Of a stretch of DNA of 64,000 nt, positions 1-7,899 are shown in pieces (position 1 is the stretch's first letter; every line of letters starts with the position of its first letter). Position numbers and translations under genes: made by a program. The notes under the pieces were generated by a model, which was given only the letters and a program-made list of their open reading frames with translations, ran no database searches and was not told the DNA's origin. Source of the DNA: AC-32 sp045806105 (GTDB taxonomy: Bacteria; Actinomycetota; Thermoleophilia; Gaiellales; Gaiellaceae); assembly GCA_045806105.1 (NCBI GenBank), contig JBJMJY010000060.1, positions 32,463 through 96,462 on the forward strand, written 5' to 3'.

Positions 1-416
1 ACTTCAGCCTTTCTGACGACATGCAACAGGGCGCAATCGAGCGTCTGAACGCCGCCGCTGAGGTGTGCTTGGCAGGGCACCGTTTTCGTCGCCTCTCCCT
101 CGCCGCCGGATGCGCACCTAGCGCCCCTTTCCAGCCAGATCTCGGCCGCGATGCTGAGCGCACCGTCGTCGTAGATCCAACCCCTTTCCTCGAAGCGAGC
201 GCAATACGTGCTCCGCACGTACCGGCGAGCAGCTCCGTTGTCGGCCACGGGCTGCGTCGCATTCTGCAGCAGCCGATCGACGCAGCGGTTGATCCTGGCC
301 GTCGCGGCTTGCGGCTGCGATGTCTTCGTCGGGGTCGCGCCGTGCCGATCGCCGGTACCCGAACCGCACCCACTCGCGGTCGCGACGACGATCAGCACCG
401 CCAACGAGAAGCGCAC
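1..416 (-). CDS. putative lipoprotein, C-terminus beyond window edge
   Basis: A minus-strand frame opens at a GTG at 416 and stays open to base 1, so the 3' end is missing (138 codons visible). The N-terminus has a short hydrophobic signal (FSLAVLIVVATASGC) ending in a lipobox-like ASGC, followed by a Gly/Ser/Thr-rich linker, as in lipid-anchored exported proteins. Further cysteines (RCVDRLL, YCARF, RCAS, PCQAH, LDCALL) suggest disulfides in an extracytoplasmic domain. I do not recognise the domain. It follows two exported-protein genes on the same strand, 31 bases beyond the stop of the nearer one. The ribosome binding site is weak (GAGAGG at 431-437), so the start is only probable. Confidence 0.6.
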   Translation of the reverse strand, partial: MRFSLAVLIVVATASGCGSGTGDRHGATPTKTSQPQAATARINRCVDRLLQNATQPVADNGAARRYVRSTYCARFEERGWIYDDGALSIAAEIWLERGARCASGGEGEATKTVPCQAHLSGGVQTLDCALLHVVRKAE

Positions 417-447
417 GTGCGCACTGTATGACCTCTCGGGCGAGTCC

Positions 448-1260
448 TCAGGTCCGGACCTCCAGCGTCTTCCGGTCGACGCGCGCGATCACCTTGCCGG
501 CGCGCCGGAGGAGCAGCTCGCCGCCGCGGACGCGCAGCCGCACCAGGTTGATCCAACGCGCCGAGTTCCGCCACGGCAGGTCGACGCAGAACGCGCGCCG
601 GTGCGCGGTGTCGAGCGCGTGCACGAACGGCCGCTTGCCCGTGCGCGAGTAGAGCGTGTAAGCCCACGCTCCGGGCTCGACGCGCGTCACCGGCTGGCCG
701 GTCATCTTCTCGTCGGGCTCGCGCCGGTCGACGATCGCCTCGGAATAGAGGCGGTGCGTGTTCAGGTTGTACGCCCGCACCGCGTAGCTCGCGTTGATCG
801 CCCACGGGCTGCCGCGGTACTGGATCAGGTACAGCAGCGACCCGCTGGGTGAGAGAGCGTCGAACGCCCAGGCGCCGAGCAGCGTGAACCGCGCGCGCAC
901 CCTCAGCGTTCGCGGGTGGACGACGAGGAACCGTGTCCACTTCCCGGGCGGTGAGACCAGGATCAGCCGCTTCCCGTTTCGCGCCAGGCCGGCGGTCGAC
1001 CAGTCCCACGCGACGGCGGGGATGCCGAAGGAGCCCTTGAGGTACGCCCAGCGCGTGACATTGCCGTCGCGCGTGCTGACGGCGGTGAGCATCGTGTCCT
1101 TGGCGCCGGCAGTGAGCGCCACGTACCGGATCGAGTGGACGCGGTCGACGACGCCCGGCGAGCCCCACGTCGGGCCAGGCGAAGGCCCGCCTCCGTCCGC
1201 CGCGGCCACCGCCGCCCAGGCCGCCGCCATGATCGCCGCCAACGCCAGTGCGTGTCGCAT
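448..1260 (-). CDS. secreted protein of unknown function, paralog A
   Basis: 270 residues with a Sec signal peptide (MRHALALAAIMAAAWAAVAAA), so the protein is exported. GGGAGGA directly upstream of the ATG supports the start. It aligns over its full length with the next gene upstream (1316-2134). Shared blocks are PSPG..(F/W)GSPGVV, FGIP.VA, DA(L/M)SP.GSL.YLIQ, IVDRREP(D/E)EKMTG, WAYTLY and a late FC(V/I)DL. The repeated short beta-strand segments suggest a propeller-like fold, but no catalytic motif is visible. The two copies are tandem duplicates 55 bases apart, probably co-transcribed. Function unknown. Confidence 0.8.
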   Translation of the reverse strand: MRHALALAAIMAAAWAAVAAADGGGPSPGPTWGSPGVVDRVHSIRYVALTAGAKDTMLTAVSTRDGNVTRWAYLKGSFGIPAVAWDWSTAGLARNGKRLILVSPPGKWTRFLVVHPRTLRVRARFTLLGAWAFDALSPSGSLLYLIQYRGSPWAINASYAVRAYNLNTHRLYSEAIVDRREPDEKMTGQPVTRVEPGAWAYTLYSRTGKRPFVHALDTAHRRAFCVDLPWRNSARWINLVRLRVRGGELLLRRAGKVIARVDRKTLEVRT

Positions 1261-1315
1261 CTCGTCCTCCCTTGGCCGACACCGGTTGTACGGGCCGGGC
1301 GGCCCGGGAGGTCCT

Positions 1316-2134
1316 TCAGCGGGTGACGCGGAACGACTGCGTGTCGATCTTGGCGATCGTCTTGCCGCGGAGCCGAAGCATGAGCACGTTCTTGCCGACG
1401 CGCATCCGCACCTTGCCGAGCTGCCCGTCTGCCAGATGGAGCGACAGGTCGATACAGAACGCCTCTCGTGCCGTCGTGTGCAACGCGTGGACGAAGGCGC
1501 CGCTGCTCGGCTTCGCGTAGAGCGTGTACGCCCAGGTTGCGTCCGCGCTTCCGACGCGCGTCATCGGAATGCCGGTCATCTTCTCCTCCGGCTCGCGCCG
1601 GTCGACGATCGTGCCCGGCAAGAGGCGGCCGGCGTTCACGTCGAGGGCCCGCACGTCGTAGTCGAGCCCGCCGTTCACGCCGCCCTTGAGCTGGATCAGG
1701 TACATCAGCGACCCGTCCGGCGACATCGCGTCGAACCCGAAGTTGCCGTTCAGCGCGATGCGCCGACGGAGGCGCAGCGTCTGTGGGTCGAGGACGACGA
1801 AGCGTGTCGTCGCGCCGCGGCTGGCCGGCTGATAGAGGACGAGCCTGCGCCCATTCCGGGTTAGTCCGGCCGCGGAGCCGTCGTAGGCGACGAGCGGAAT
1901 CCCGAAGGCGCCCTGCAGGAACCGCGAGCGGCGCACGACGCCGCCCCGCGTCGTCACCGCCTCGACAAGCGTGCCGCCGCCCGCGCGCATCGCCAGGTAG
2001 CGCAGCTTGCCGTCGTGCGAGACGACCCCGGGCGAGCCGAAGGTGACACCAGGGGACGGACCGGCTCCCAACGCCGATCCGGCCAGGACCGCAAGGCCGG
2101 CCACGACCGACCCGAGCACGAGCGCGCGCTTCAT
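1316..2134 (-). CDS. secreted protein of unknown function, paralog B
   Basis: 272 residues from the ATG at 2134 (MKRALVLGSVVAGLAVLAGSALGA). AAGGAGGAGAAG immediately upstream fixes this start rather than a longer in-frame one. The signal peptide is clear. It is homologous end to end to the 448-1260 product, with the same GSPGVV, IVDRREP(E)EKMTG and WAYTLY blocks. It is the first gene of a minus-strand run transcribed away from the divergent sigma factor at 2265. Exported, probably periplasmic or extracellular. Function unknown. Confidence 0.8.
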   Translation of the reverse strand: MKRALVLGSVVAGLAVLAGSALGAGPSPGVTFGSPGVVSHDGKLRYLAMRAGGGTLVEAVTTRGGVVRRSRFLQGAFGIPLVAYDGSAAGLTRNGRRLVLYQPASRGATTRFVVLDPQTLRLRRRIALNGNFGFDAMSPDGSLMYLIQLKGGVNGGLDYDVRALDVNAGRLLPGTIVDRREPEEKMTGIPMTRVGSADATWAYTLYAKPSSGAFVHALHTTAREAFCIDLSLHLADGQLGKVRMRVGKNVLMLRLRGKTIAKIDTQSFRVTR

Positions 2135-2249
2135 CTTCTCCTCCTTGCCGACGCTCTCACTACACCGCCCGGCAGCGGCAGGTTCCGTGGACCTCTCCGC
2201 GGCCCGGATTCGTAAGTGCGGCGATGGACCTCTTGCACAAGCACGCTCG

Positions 2250-2255
2250 TATAGT
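2250..2255 (+). promoter_or_regulatory. candidate -10 box of the ECF sigma operon
   Basis: TATAGT lies 9 bases upstream of the ATG at 2265, which would give an almost leaderless transcript. No convincing -35 is seen at 16-18 bases, so an alternative sigma factor, possibly this one, may read it. Confidence 0.3.
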
Positions 2256-2264
2256 CGGCACGCC

Positions 2265-2774
2265 ATGGCGGGCACCGGCCGCGACGAGCGGGCCTGGGTG
2301 CGGCGGGCCCAGGCCGGGTCGGCCTCGGACTTCGAGGCACTCTTCCGCGCGCACTGGGGCCCCGCCTACCGCGCCGCGTACCTCGTCGTCCGCGACGCAG
2401 CCGCAGCCGAGGACATCGCGCAGGAGGCCTTCCTCGCCGCGGTCCGGGCGCTCGACCGCTTCGATCGCCGCCGGCCGTTCGGGCCGTGGCTGCACCGGAT
2501 CGTGGTCAACCGTGCGATCGACTGGGCCCGCGCCCGCGCGCTGCGGCCGGAGGGGGAGGCCGTGGACGCCGCCGCGCCCGAGCGGACGGAGCGCGACGAG
2601 CAGCTGCTGCGTGAGCTGGGCCGCCTCTCGCCGGAGCACCGGGCGGTGATCGTCCTGCGCTACCTGCTCGACTACACGCCCGGCGAGATCGCCGACCTGC
2701 TCGAGCTCCCGCGCGGCACGGTCAACTCGCGCCTGCGCCGGGGCCTCGACGCGCTGAAGGAACGGCTGCAGTGA
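2265..2774 (+). CDS. ECF-type RNA polymerase sigma factor
   Basis: 169 residues. Region 2 is seen in FEALFRAHWGPAYRAAY and AEDIAQEAFLAAVRAL (about residues 20-65), with PFGPWLHRIVVNRAIDWAR. Region 4 is seen in LSPEHRAVIVLRYLLDYTPGEIADLL and GTVNSRLRRGLDALKERL (about 120-169). This is the two-domain layout of group 4 sigma factors, which direct core RNA polymerase to stress or envelope regulons. The stop overlaps the GTG of the next gene (GTGA), so the two are translationally coupled. That gene has a membrane anchor and is the likely partner or anti-sigma element. The start MAGTGRDE was chosen because upstream sequence runs into the divergent gene. Confidence 0.9.
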   Translation: MAGTGRDERAWVRRAQAGSASDFEALFRAHWGPAYRAAYLVVRDAAAAEDIAQEAFLAAVRALDRFDRRRPFGPWLHRIVVNRAIDWARARALRPEGEAVDAAAPERTERDEQLLRELGRLSPEHRAVIVLRYLLDYTPGEIADLLELPRGTVNSRLRRGLDALKERLQ

Positions 2775-3688
2775 GGTTCGTCGCTCCGGGCGAGCGCGAG
2801 GCCGAGGAGCGCGCCTGGGAGGTCGTGCACGCCGCCTACGCCGGGCGGGTGCCGGTGGCCTGGCCGCGCCGCCACCTGCGTCCGCTGGTTGCCGGCGCGG
2901 TCGTCGCGGCCGTGGTCGCCGCCGCGCTGAGCCCGCCCGGCCGCTCGGTCGTGCACTCGCTGCGTGAAGCGGTCGGCGTGAAGCAGGCCGAGCCTGCGCT
3001 CTTCTCGCTGCCCGCGCGTGGCGAGTTGCTGGTGACGAGCCGCAAGGGCCTCTGGCTGGTGCGGGCCGACGGCTCGAAGCGGCTGCTGGGACACTACGGC
3101 GACGCCTCGTTCTCCCCGCACGGGCTCTTCATCGCGGCCACGCGGGCGAACCAGCTCGTCGTGCTGGAGCCGAAGGGCGAGGTGCGCTGGACCCTCGCGA
3201 GACGCGCTCCGCGATTCCCCGTCTGGACGGGCACTCGAAGGGACACGCGCGTCGCATACCTCTCCGGCGGCCGGCTGCGGATCGTGGCCGGAGACGGAAC
3301 CGGCGACCGCGCGGTCGGGCCTGCGGCGCTCGTCCCGCCCGTCTGGGCGCCGGGGCGGATCGTCGTCTACTCGAAGGGCGGCCGTGCGCTCGCGTACGAC
3401 ACCGTCGCCCGGCAGCCGACGAGGGCGCCGGCGAGCCGGAACGAGCCGCGTGTCCGCCGCCGCGGAGGGCAGAGCGAGGTCGTCGCCGGCGGCCGCATCG
3501 TCTTCCGCGGCACGGGCGTCTTCGACAACGTCGTCGCGTCGCCCGACGGTCGCTGGCTGCTGGTCAGCTGGCCGACCGCGAACCAGTGGGTCTTCGTCCG
3601 CACCACCCCGCGCAAGATCGTCGGCGTCGCCCGGATCACGCAGCAGTTCGGGCGCGGTGCGCGGGTCGTGGACTGGTGCTGCCGATGA
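2771..3688 (+). CDS. membrane-anchored propeller-like protein, probable anti-sigma partner
   Basis: 305 residues from a GTG that overlaps the stop of the sigma gene. A short cytosolic N-terminus (about 1-37) precedes one membrane helix (LVAGAVVAAVVAAAL, about 39-54). The rest is an extracytoplasmic region with WD40/PD40-like strands (SFSPHGLFIAATR, VVASPDGRWLLVSW). No HxxxCxxC zinc anti-sigma motif is present. The role as anti-sigma or sensor is inferred from the coupled sigma gene and the topology, since one-helix proteins with a cytosolic N-terminus often hold an ECF sigma factor. Its stop overlaps the next start (ATGA). Confidence 0.7.
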   Translation: MRFVAPGEREAEERAWEVVHAAYAGRVPVAWPRRHLRPLVAGAVVAAVVAAALSPPGRSVVHSLREAVGVKQAEPALFSLPARGELLVTSRKGLWLVRADGSKRLLGHYGDASFSPHGLFIAATRANQLVVLEPKGEVRWTLARRAPRFPVWTGTRRDTRVAYLSGGRLRIVAGDGTGDRAVGPAALVPPVWAPGRIVVYSKGGRALAYDTVARQPTRAPASRNEPRVRRRGGQSEVVAGGRIVFRGTGVFDNVVASPDGRWLLVSWPTANQWVFVRTTPRKIVGVARITQQFGRGARVVDWCCR

Positions 3689-4629
3689 GGCGCGCGCTGG
3701 TCCTTCTCGCGCTCCTGCTCGTACCGGCTTCGCAGGCGGCGCGGCAGGGTGGGACCCCCGTCGCGCTCGTCACCGCCGAGCGCCAGAACCAGCTGCTCGT
3801 GGTCGGCCTCCCGGACGGGCGAATCGAGCGGCGCTTCCGCATGCCTGCCGATCCGCAGAACGTCGAGGCCAACCAGAACGTGGCCGTGGTCGTGAGCACC
3901 CGTGCCGGCGCCGTGACGCTGTTGGACACGCGCAGGCTGCGGGTGATCCGCGTCTTCCGCGGCTTCCGCTCGCCGCACATCGCTGCGCTCTCGCGGAACG
4001 GGGACTTCGCCTATGTGACGGACGATGCGCGGGGCCAGCTGGTCGTGATCGGGTTGGCGCGCCGACGCATCCTGACGCGCCTCTTCGTCGGCTTCGGCGC
4101 TCACCACATGAGCTTCAGGCCGGGCCATCACGAGCTCTGGATCGTCATGGGCGAGCGTGCCCGGTCGATTCACATCGTCGACACAACCCATGCTGCCGCG
4201 CCGCGACCGCGGGGCTGGTTCTCACCGCCGGGCGGCGGGCTGATGCACGACGTCGCGTTCGCGCCCGACGGCCGCCTCTGGATCGCGTACGACGACCGCC
4301 TGACCATCTCGGTCGTCGATCCGCGCACGCGCCGGCTCCTCTTCACGCGAGCTGCCGGGTCGCCGCCGCAGCACGTCGCCTTCGGCCGCTTCGCCTACGT
4401 GACGAGCGGCAACGACGGGCGGCTGCGGGTCTTCTCGAACGCAGGACGGCTGATCGGCACTGCGGCGACGCCGAGGGGGTCGTTCAACCTCGGCCTCGGC
4501 GGCGGGCTCGTGCTCACGCCGTCCCTGACGCAGGGAACGCTGACCGAGCTCACGGAAAGCGGCCGCAGGGTCGCGAGCGCGGAGGTGGCAAGCGCGGCTC
4601 GGGATGCCGCGCTCGTGGTGCTGCCGTAA
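3685..4629 (+). CDS. secreted beta-propeller protein (YncE/YVTN-like)
   Basis: 314 residues with a signal peptide (MRRALVLLALLLVPASQAA). The start overlaps the stop of the preceding gene (ATGA). Repeating units such as LLVVGLPDGRIERRF, VTLLDTRRLRVIRVF, QLVVIGLARRRILTRLF and ISVVDPRTRRLLFT are typical of YncE-like seven-bladed propellers, which usually act as binding or scaffold modules. A histidine-rich patch (GAHHMSF, GHHELW) could bind a ligand or metal. It sits between the anti-sigma-like gene and the selenoprotein peroxiredoxin, so it is probably part of the same envelope or oxidative stress operon. The exact role is unknown. Confidence 0.75.
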   Translation: MRRALVLLALLLVPASQAARQGGTPVALVTAERQNQLLVVGLPDGRIERRFRMPADPQNVEANQNVAVVVSTRAGAVTLLDTRRLRVIRVFRGFRSPHIAALSRNGDFAYVTDDARGQLVVIGLARRRILTRLFVGFGAHHMSFRPGHHELWIVMGERARSIHIVDTTHAAAPRPRGWFSPPGGGLMHDVAFAPDGRLWIAYDDRLTISVVDPRTRRLLFTRAAGSPPQHVAFGRFAYVTSGNDGRLRVFSNAGRLIGTAATPRGSFNLGLGGGLVLTPSLTQGTLTELTESGRRVASAEVASAARDAALVVLP

Positions 4630-4638
4630 GCTCGCCTG

Positions 4639-5097
4639 GTGCTGCAGGTAGGCGAGCAAGTGCCGGACGCACAGGTCTGGCTGGGCCCGCGCGAGCCCGT
4701 CTCGCTGCGCGGCCTCGCGGCGGAGAAGCCGCTACTGCTGCTCTTCTACCTCTTCGACTGGTCGGCGACCTGAACTAGCGAGATGGAGCTCCTGCGTGAC
4801 AGGAGAGCGGACTTCGAGGAGGCAGGCGTGCAGGCGATGGGGATCTCGCGGGACTCGCCCTGGACCCACATCTCCTGGATGCAGGCGCTCGACCTGAACT
4901 TCCCGCTGCTCTCCGACTGGAACGCCGAGGCGGTACGCGCGTTCGGCGTCGCGCATGACTTCCGCGGCTTCAAGGACGTCGCCGAGCGGACGGCGTTCCT
5001 CCTCGATCGGAGCGGTACGGTCCGCGGCGCATGGCGGTACGAGGCGGCAGAGGTGCCGGACTTCGACGAGCTGCTCTCGGCCGCCCGGGCCTTGTAG
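4639..5097 (+). CDS. selenocysteine-containing 1-Cys peroxiredoxin (AhpE-like)
   Basis: One frame from the GTG at 4639 to the TAG at 5097 is interrupted only by TGA 4771-4773, at codon 45. Read as Sec it gives a 152-residue thioredoxin-fold peroxiredoxin: VGEQVPDAQVWLG, then FYLFDWSATU, then TSEMELLRDR, MGISRDSP, FPLLSDWN, FGVAHDF and RTAFLLDRSGTVRG. Mycobacterial AhpE is about the same length and has its peroxidatic Cys at position 45. Ser42 takes the place of the usual Thr, and Arg117 matches the conserved active-site Arg. There is no cysteine anywhere in the protein, so Sec would be the only redox residue. A hairpin after the UGA fits a bacterial SECIS. Predicted to reduce peroxides in the cytosol. 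It starts 9 bases after the propeller gene. A nonsense mutation is the alternative, but the second selenoprotein gene at 19750 makes that unlikely. Confidence 0.85.
4788..4808 (+). promoter_or_regulatory. candidate bacterial SECIS element of the peroxiredoxin gene
   Basis: CTCCTG (4789-4794) pairs perfectly with CAGGAG (4800-4805) around the loop CGTGA. The loop starts 22 bases after the UGA at 4771-4773 and has G as its second base. This matches the general bSECIS rule: a stem-loop inside the coding frame about 16-37 bases past UGA with a G in the first two loop positions. Confidence 0.65.
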
Positions 5098-6938
5098 CGC
5101 TTCTCGTCGCGCTCTACCTCGGCGCCGGGCTGCTCGCGACGGCGCCGAAGCTCGGCGAGGCCGGCTCGCGCTTCCTGGCGCGCGGCACGCCGGTTCCCGG
5201 CGAGGCGGCGGCCGGAGACCACCTCCAGGCCGAGTACCACCTCTGGCTCGTCGGACACCAGCTCTCGCGCGGTGCGGCGCCCTGGCGCGACCCGTACACG
5301 TTCCGTCCGGAGAGCCCACCGCGCTGGAACTTCGGCGGCTGGCCGTTCGGCCTGCCGTTCTGGCCGCTGACGACGCTCTTCGGGCCGGTGCTCGGCTGGA
5401 ACCTGTTCCTGCTGTTGACCTACCTCGCGGCCGGGGGGTTCGCCTACCTGTGGCTGCGGGAGCTGCGGCTGCCGGCCGGCGCGGCGCTCGTGGGCGGGCT
5501 CGTGTTCACGCTGGAGCCGTACCGTGTCGCGCAGAGCGCGGGGCACCTGCGCGGGCCGATCTCGGCGCTGCTGCCGCTCTCGCTGTGGGCGTTCGAGCGC
5601 TCGCGCCGCGGCTCGCGCTGGTGGCTCGCCGGAGCCGCGGCGGCACTCGCGTCGATCCCATTCTCCGACGTCCACCTCGCGCTGGGCGCGATCCCGTTCT
5701 TCGTCCTCTACGCGTTCCTGCGCGGCGGCCGTTGGGCCGCGTCGGCAGCTCTCCCGGGGGTCGCGGCTGCCCTGGTCGTCGGCCGGGTCTCGACTTCGGG
5801 GATCGGCGCCGGGGGACGGTCGCTGCGCGAGGTCGCGCGCTACTCGGCGAGCGGGCTCGATTTCGTCACGCGCCATCCGCGTCACGGGCTCGAGAGCTTC
5901 GTCTTCCTCGGCTGGCTGACACCGCTGCTCGCGCTCGCGGGGCTCGTCGTGCTGCTGCTCGCGCGCCGCTACGGGCTGGCGGCCGCCCTGGCCGTCGGCG
6001 CAGTGGTGCCGATCCTCCTCGCGCTCGGGACGCACTTCCCGCTCTATGAGCCGCTCTGGCACCACTTCCCACCGCTGCGCTACCCGCGCGTGCCGGAGCG
6101 GCAGATGCCGATTGCATGCCTCGCGGCCGCGGCCCTGGTCGCCTTCGCCGTCGCCCGGATCGCCCGCTCGTTCCCGAGGCTAGTAACAGTCTGTTACTTG
6201 CTCGCGGTTCTGGCGCTCGCGGCCGACCTGCGGGTCTGGGTCTACGAGGCGGCCGCGGCCGATCGCGACAACGGCGCGTACGAAGCGCTGCGCCACGCGC
6301 CGCCCGGCCGGCTGCTCGAGATGCCGGTGCTACACCCGAACGTGCACCTGGGGAGCATCTACCACTGGTACGACCAGGTCGCCCGACGCGAGCGGCCGGG
6401 CGGCTACTCGACCATCGCGCCGAAGGGCGCCGCCCGCCTGGCGCTGCGTCTCTCGGAGCTCAACTGCGGCGACTGGCGGCCGGCAGACGAGGGGCTCCTG
6501 CGGCGACTCGACGTCCGTTACGTCGCCTTCCACCGCGGCCTAGCCGGCGACACGGGCTGGTTTGCGTGGCGCGAGCTCCGGCGCCGCGGCTTCGGTCAGC
6601 TCGCCCGCGACGGCGCGATCACGATGCTGGCGCCCGGACGCTCCGGCGGCCGTTCGCCGGTCGCCGAGCCGGCCCGCAACGTCGTCTTCTGCGAGGGCTG
6701 GAACGGCCGCTCGCCGCGCTACCGCCACGCCGCGTTTTGGGCCCGCGGCCCGGTTCGCGTGCGACTGACGACACGGAAGCCCGTGCGCACGACGGTGACC
6801 GTCGACCGCAGACCCATGCAGACGCAGCTGGTCACGCGCCCCGCGACGCTGCGCGCCGGCAGCGCGGGCTGGCACATCGTCGCCGTCGACGTCGACCGCG
6901 CCGACCGCGGCCTCGAACTCACGGTCTCCCCGCGGTAG
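5031..6938 (+). CDS. polytopic membrane protein, GT-C glycosyltransferase-like
   Basis: 635 residues starting inside the 3' end of the peroxiredoxin gene (67-base overlap; the only ATG in frame). The first helix is LVALLVALYLGAGLL. A large first loop with acidic residues (GDHLQAEYHLWL, DPYTFRPE) follows, as in GT-C glycosyltransferases that use polyprenyl-phosphate sugars. About ten more helices run to about residue 400 (WNLFLLLTYLAAGGFAYLWL, IPFFVLYAFL, LTPLLALAGLVVLLLA, VTVCYLLAVLALAADLRVW). A soluble C-terminal region (about 420-635) faces outside. A role in cell-surface glycan or lipid assembly is a fold-level guess. The link to the peroxiredoxin is position only. Confidence 0.65.
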   Translation: MAVRGGRGAGLRRAALGRPGLVALLVALYLGAGLLATAPKLGEAGSRFLARGTPVPGEAAAGDHLQAEYHLWLVGHQLSRGAAPWRDPYTFRPESPPRWNFGGWPFGLPFWPLTTLFGPVLGWNLFLLLTYLAAGGFAYLWLRELRLPAGAALVGGLVFTLEPYRVAQSAGHLRGPISALLPLSLWAFERSRRGSRWWLAGAAAALASIPFSDVHLALGAIPFFVLYAFLRGGRWAASAALPGVAAALVVGRVSTSGIGAGGRSLREVARYSASGLDFVTRHPRHGLESFVFLGWLTPLLALAGLVVLLLARRYGLAAALAVGAVVPILLALGTHFPLYEPLWHHFPPLRYPRVPERQMPIACLAAAALVAFAVARIARSFPRLVTVCYLLAVLALAADLRVWVYEAAAADRDNGAYEALRHAPPGRLLEMPVLHPNVHLGSIYHWYDQVARRERPGGYSTIAPKGAARLALRLSELNCGDWRPADEGLLRRLDVRYVAFHRGLAGDTGWFAWRELRRRGFGQLARDGAITMLAPGRSGGRSPVAEPARNVVFCEGWNGRSPRYRHAAFWARGPVRVRLTTRKPVRTTVTVDRRPMQTQLVTRPATLRAGSAGWHIVAVDVDRADRGLELTVSPR

Positions 6939-7008
6939 CCACGCCGGGCTTGGGACTTGGGTCCCAGCAAGCGGCGCCGTACGTCCGCTTGGCGTCGAAG
7001 TCGCCCAG

Positions 7009-7028
7009 CTACATGGCCATCGCGTGGT
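7009..7028. repeat. 20-bp imperfect direct repeat, left copy
   Basis: CTACATGGCCATCGCGTGGT differs at one base from 14354-14373, which is the last codons and stop of fabI. Read on the minus strand the left copy would encode HAMAM-stop, against HAMGM-stop in FabI. It may be an attachment-site-like duplication or a fabI remnant. Confidence 0.45.
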
Positions 7029-7272
7029 GAGCCATGTTTTGACCTTCGGATCGAGCGAGGGCAATCACGCTGGACTCGTGAGCAGATGACCGGAGAATCG
7101 ACGCTGTAATCAGGGTTTGTGGCTGACGCCGACCGATCTGTCATCACCCCGTCATCACGAGCACGCCATTGCGCCCTCGCACTTCGCCCCAGCGCTCTGA
7201 CAGTGCAGATCGTGCCTCCACTCGCGAAACGCGGTCCGAGCTCCAGAGTGGATCATCGGGCTACCGGAGAGG

Positions 7273-7304
7273 AACGGGCGGCCATCAAGCTTAAGCCGCC
7301 CGTT
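7273..7304 (-). terminator. terminator-like hairpin downstream of 7322-7810
   Basis: AACGGGCGGC (7273-7282) and GCCGCCCGTT (7295-7304) form a perfect 10-bp stem with a 12-base loop. No long T run follows on the minus strand, so it may be a weak or Rho-assisted end. Confidence 0.5.
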
Positions 7305-7321
7305 TCGTGCTAGGGACCCGC

Positions 7322-7810
7322 CTACGAGTCGTAGCGGATCGTCCCAGAGAGCTTCACCGTGCTCGTCCCGGCCGGTCTCGCGTTGCTTCCCTCCAACCTG
7401 GCCGTGCCGGTAAGCGTCCCAGTCGCGCCTTCGTAAGCACCGGTGCCGCCGACGACGACATCAGTGAGGTCTGCGCGACCAACCTCAAGCGGCCCCGGGC
7501 GACACACGTGCGGGCATGTTGCGCCGCTGGCGGTCTCCTCGAGGATCAGCGAGCCGCCCGGGAGGTTGATCGAGCGTAGATCGCACGTTCCACCACAACC
7601 GGCACCGAACACGACGAGTTCCGTCGCCTGACCGAGTGGACTTACCTCACCTGTTCCACACGAGACATCGGGGAAGCCGGGGCACGTGATGCTTGGATGG
7701 ATGGGCTCGGCAAACGTCATCGTTACGAACTGCGCTGTGGTCGCTGACGCTTGCGAGACCGTCAACGCCAAAGCGGTCATGACTACCAACAACAAGATGA
7801 GTCGACACAT
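7322..7810 (-). CDS. secreted protein with allene-oxide-cyclase-barrel-like motif
   Basis: 162 residues with a signal peptide (LILLLVVMTALALTVSQASA). GAAGGAGGATCGAG ahead of the ATG supports the start. The C-terminal block VVVGGTGAYEGATGTLTGT resembles the glycine-rich signature of allene-oxide-cyclase/dirigent barrels found in actinobacterial exported proteins. Six cysteines (TCPGF, VSCGT, GCGGTCD, TCPHVC) suggest disulfides. No enzymatic function can be assigned. It lies at the left end of the accessory block and is followed by a hairpin. Confidence 0.65.
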   Translation of the reverse strand: MCRLILLLVVMTALALTVSQASATTAQFVTMTFAEPIHPSITCPGFPDVSCGTGEVSPLGQATELVVFGAGCGGTCDLRSINLPGGSLILEETASGATCPHVCRPGPLEVGRADLTDVVVGGTGAYEGATGTLTGTARLEGSNARPAGTSTVKLSGTIRYDS

Positions 7811-7899
7811 CTCGATCCTCCTTCTCGAATTGAGCGGACGTCAGTCGGCGCCTCACGTTCACCCCGCAGCCTTGGCTCGTTGACGGCTCGGGATCGCCT

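Larger units (their letters stand above)
6939..7321. other. 383-base non-coding region at left edge of accessory block
   Basis: No convincing gene on either strand. It holds the left copy of the fabI-end repeat (7009-7028), a sequence near 7131-7162 that resembles 14248-14279, and a terminator-like hairpin at 7273-7304. Confidence 0.5.

Noticed and set aside
4771..4773. UGA in the peroxiredoxin gene read as a nonsense mutation or sequencing error
   Set aside because: It falls exactly on the catalytic residue, the frame is intact on both sides, a hairpin follows at the right distance and a second gene in the window shows the same pattern.
4783..5097. A separate 104-residue gene starting at ATG 4783
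   Set aside because: This would be a peroxiredoxin lacking its first strands and catalytic residue. The upstream 44 codons in the same frame encode exactly the missing part.
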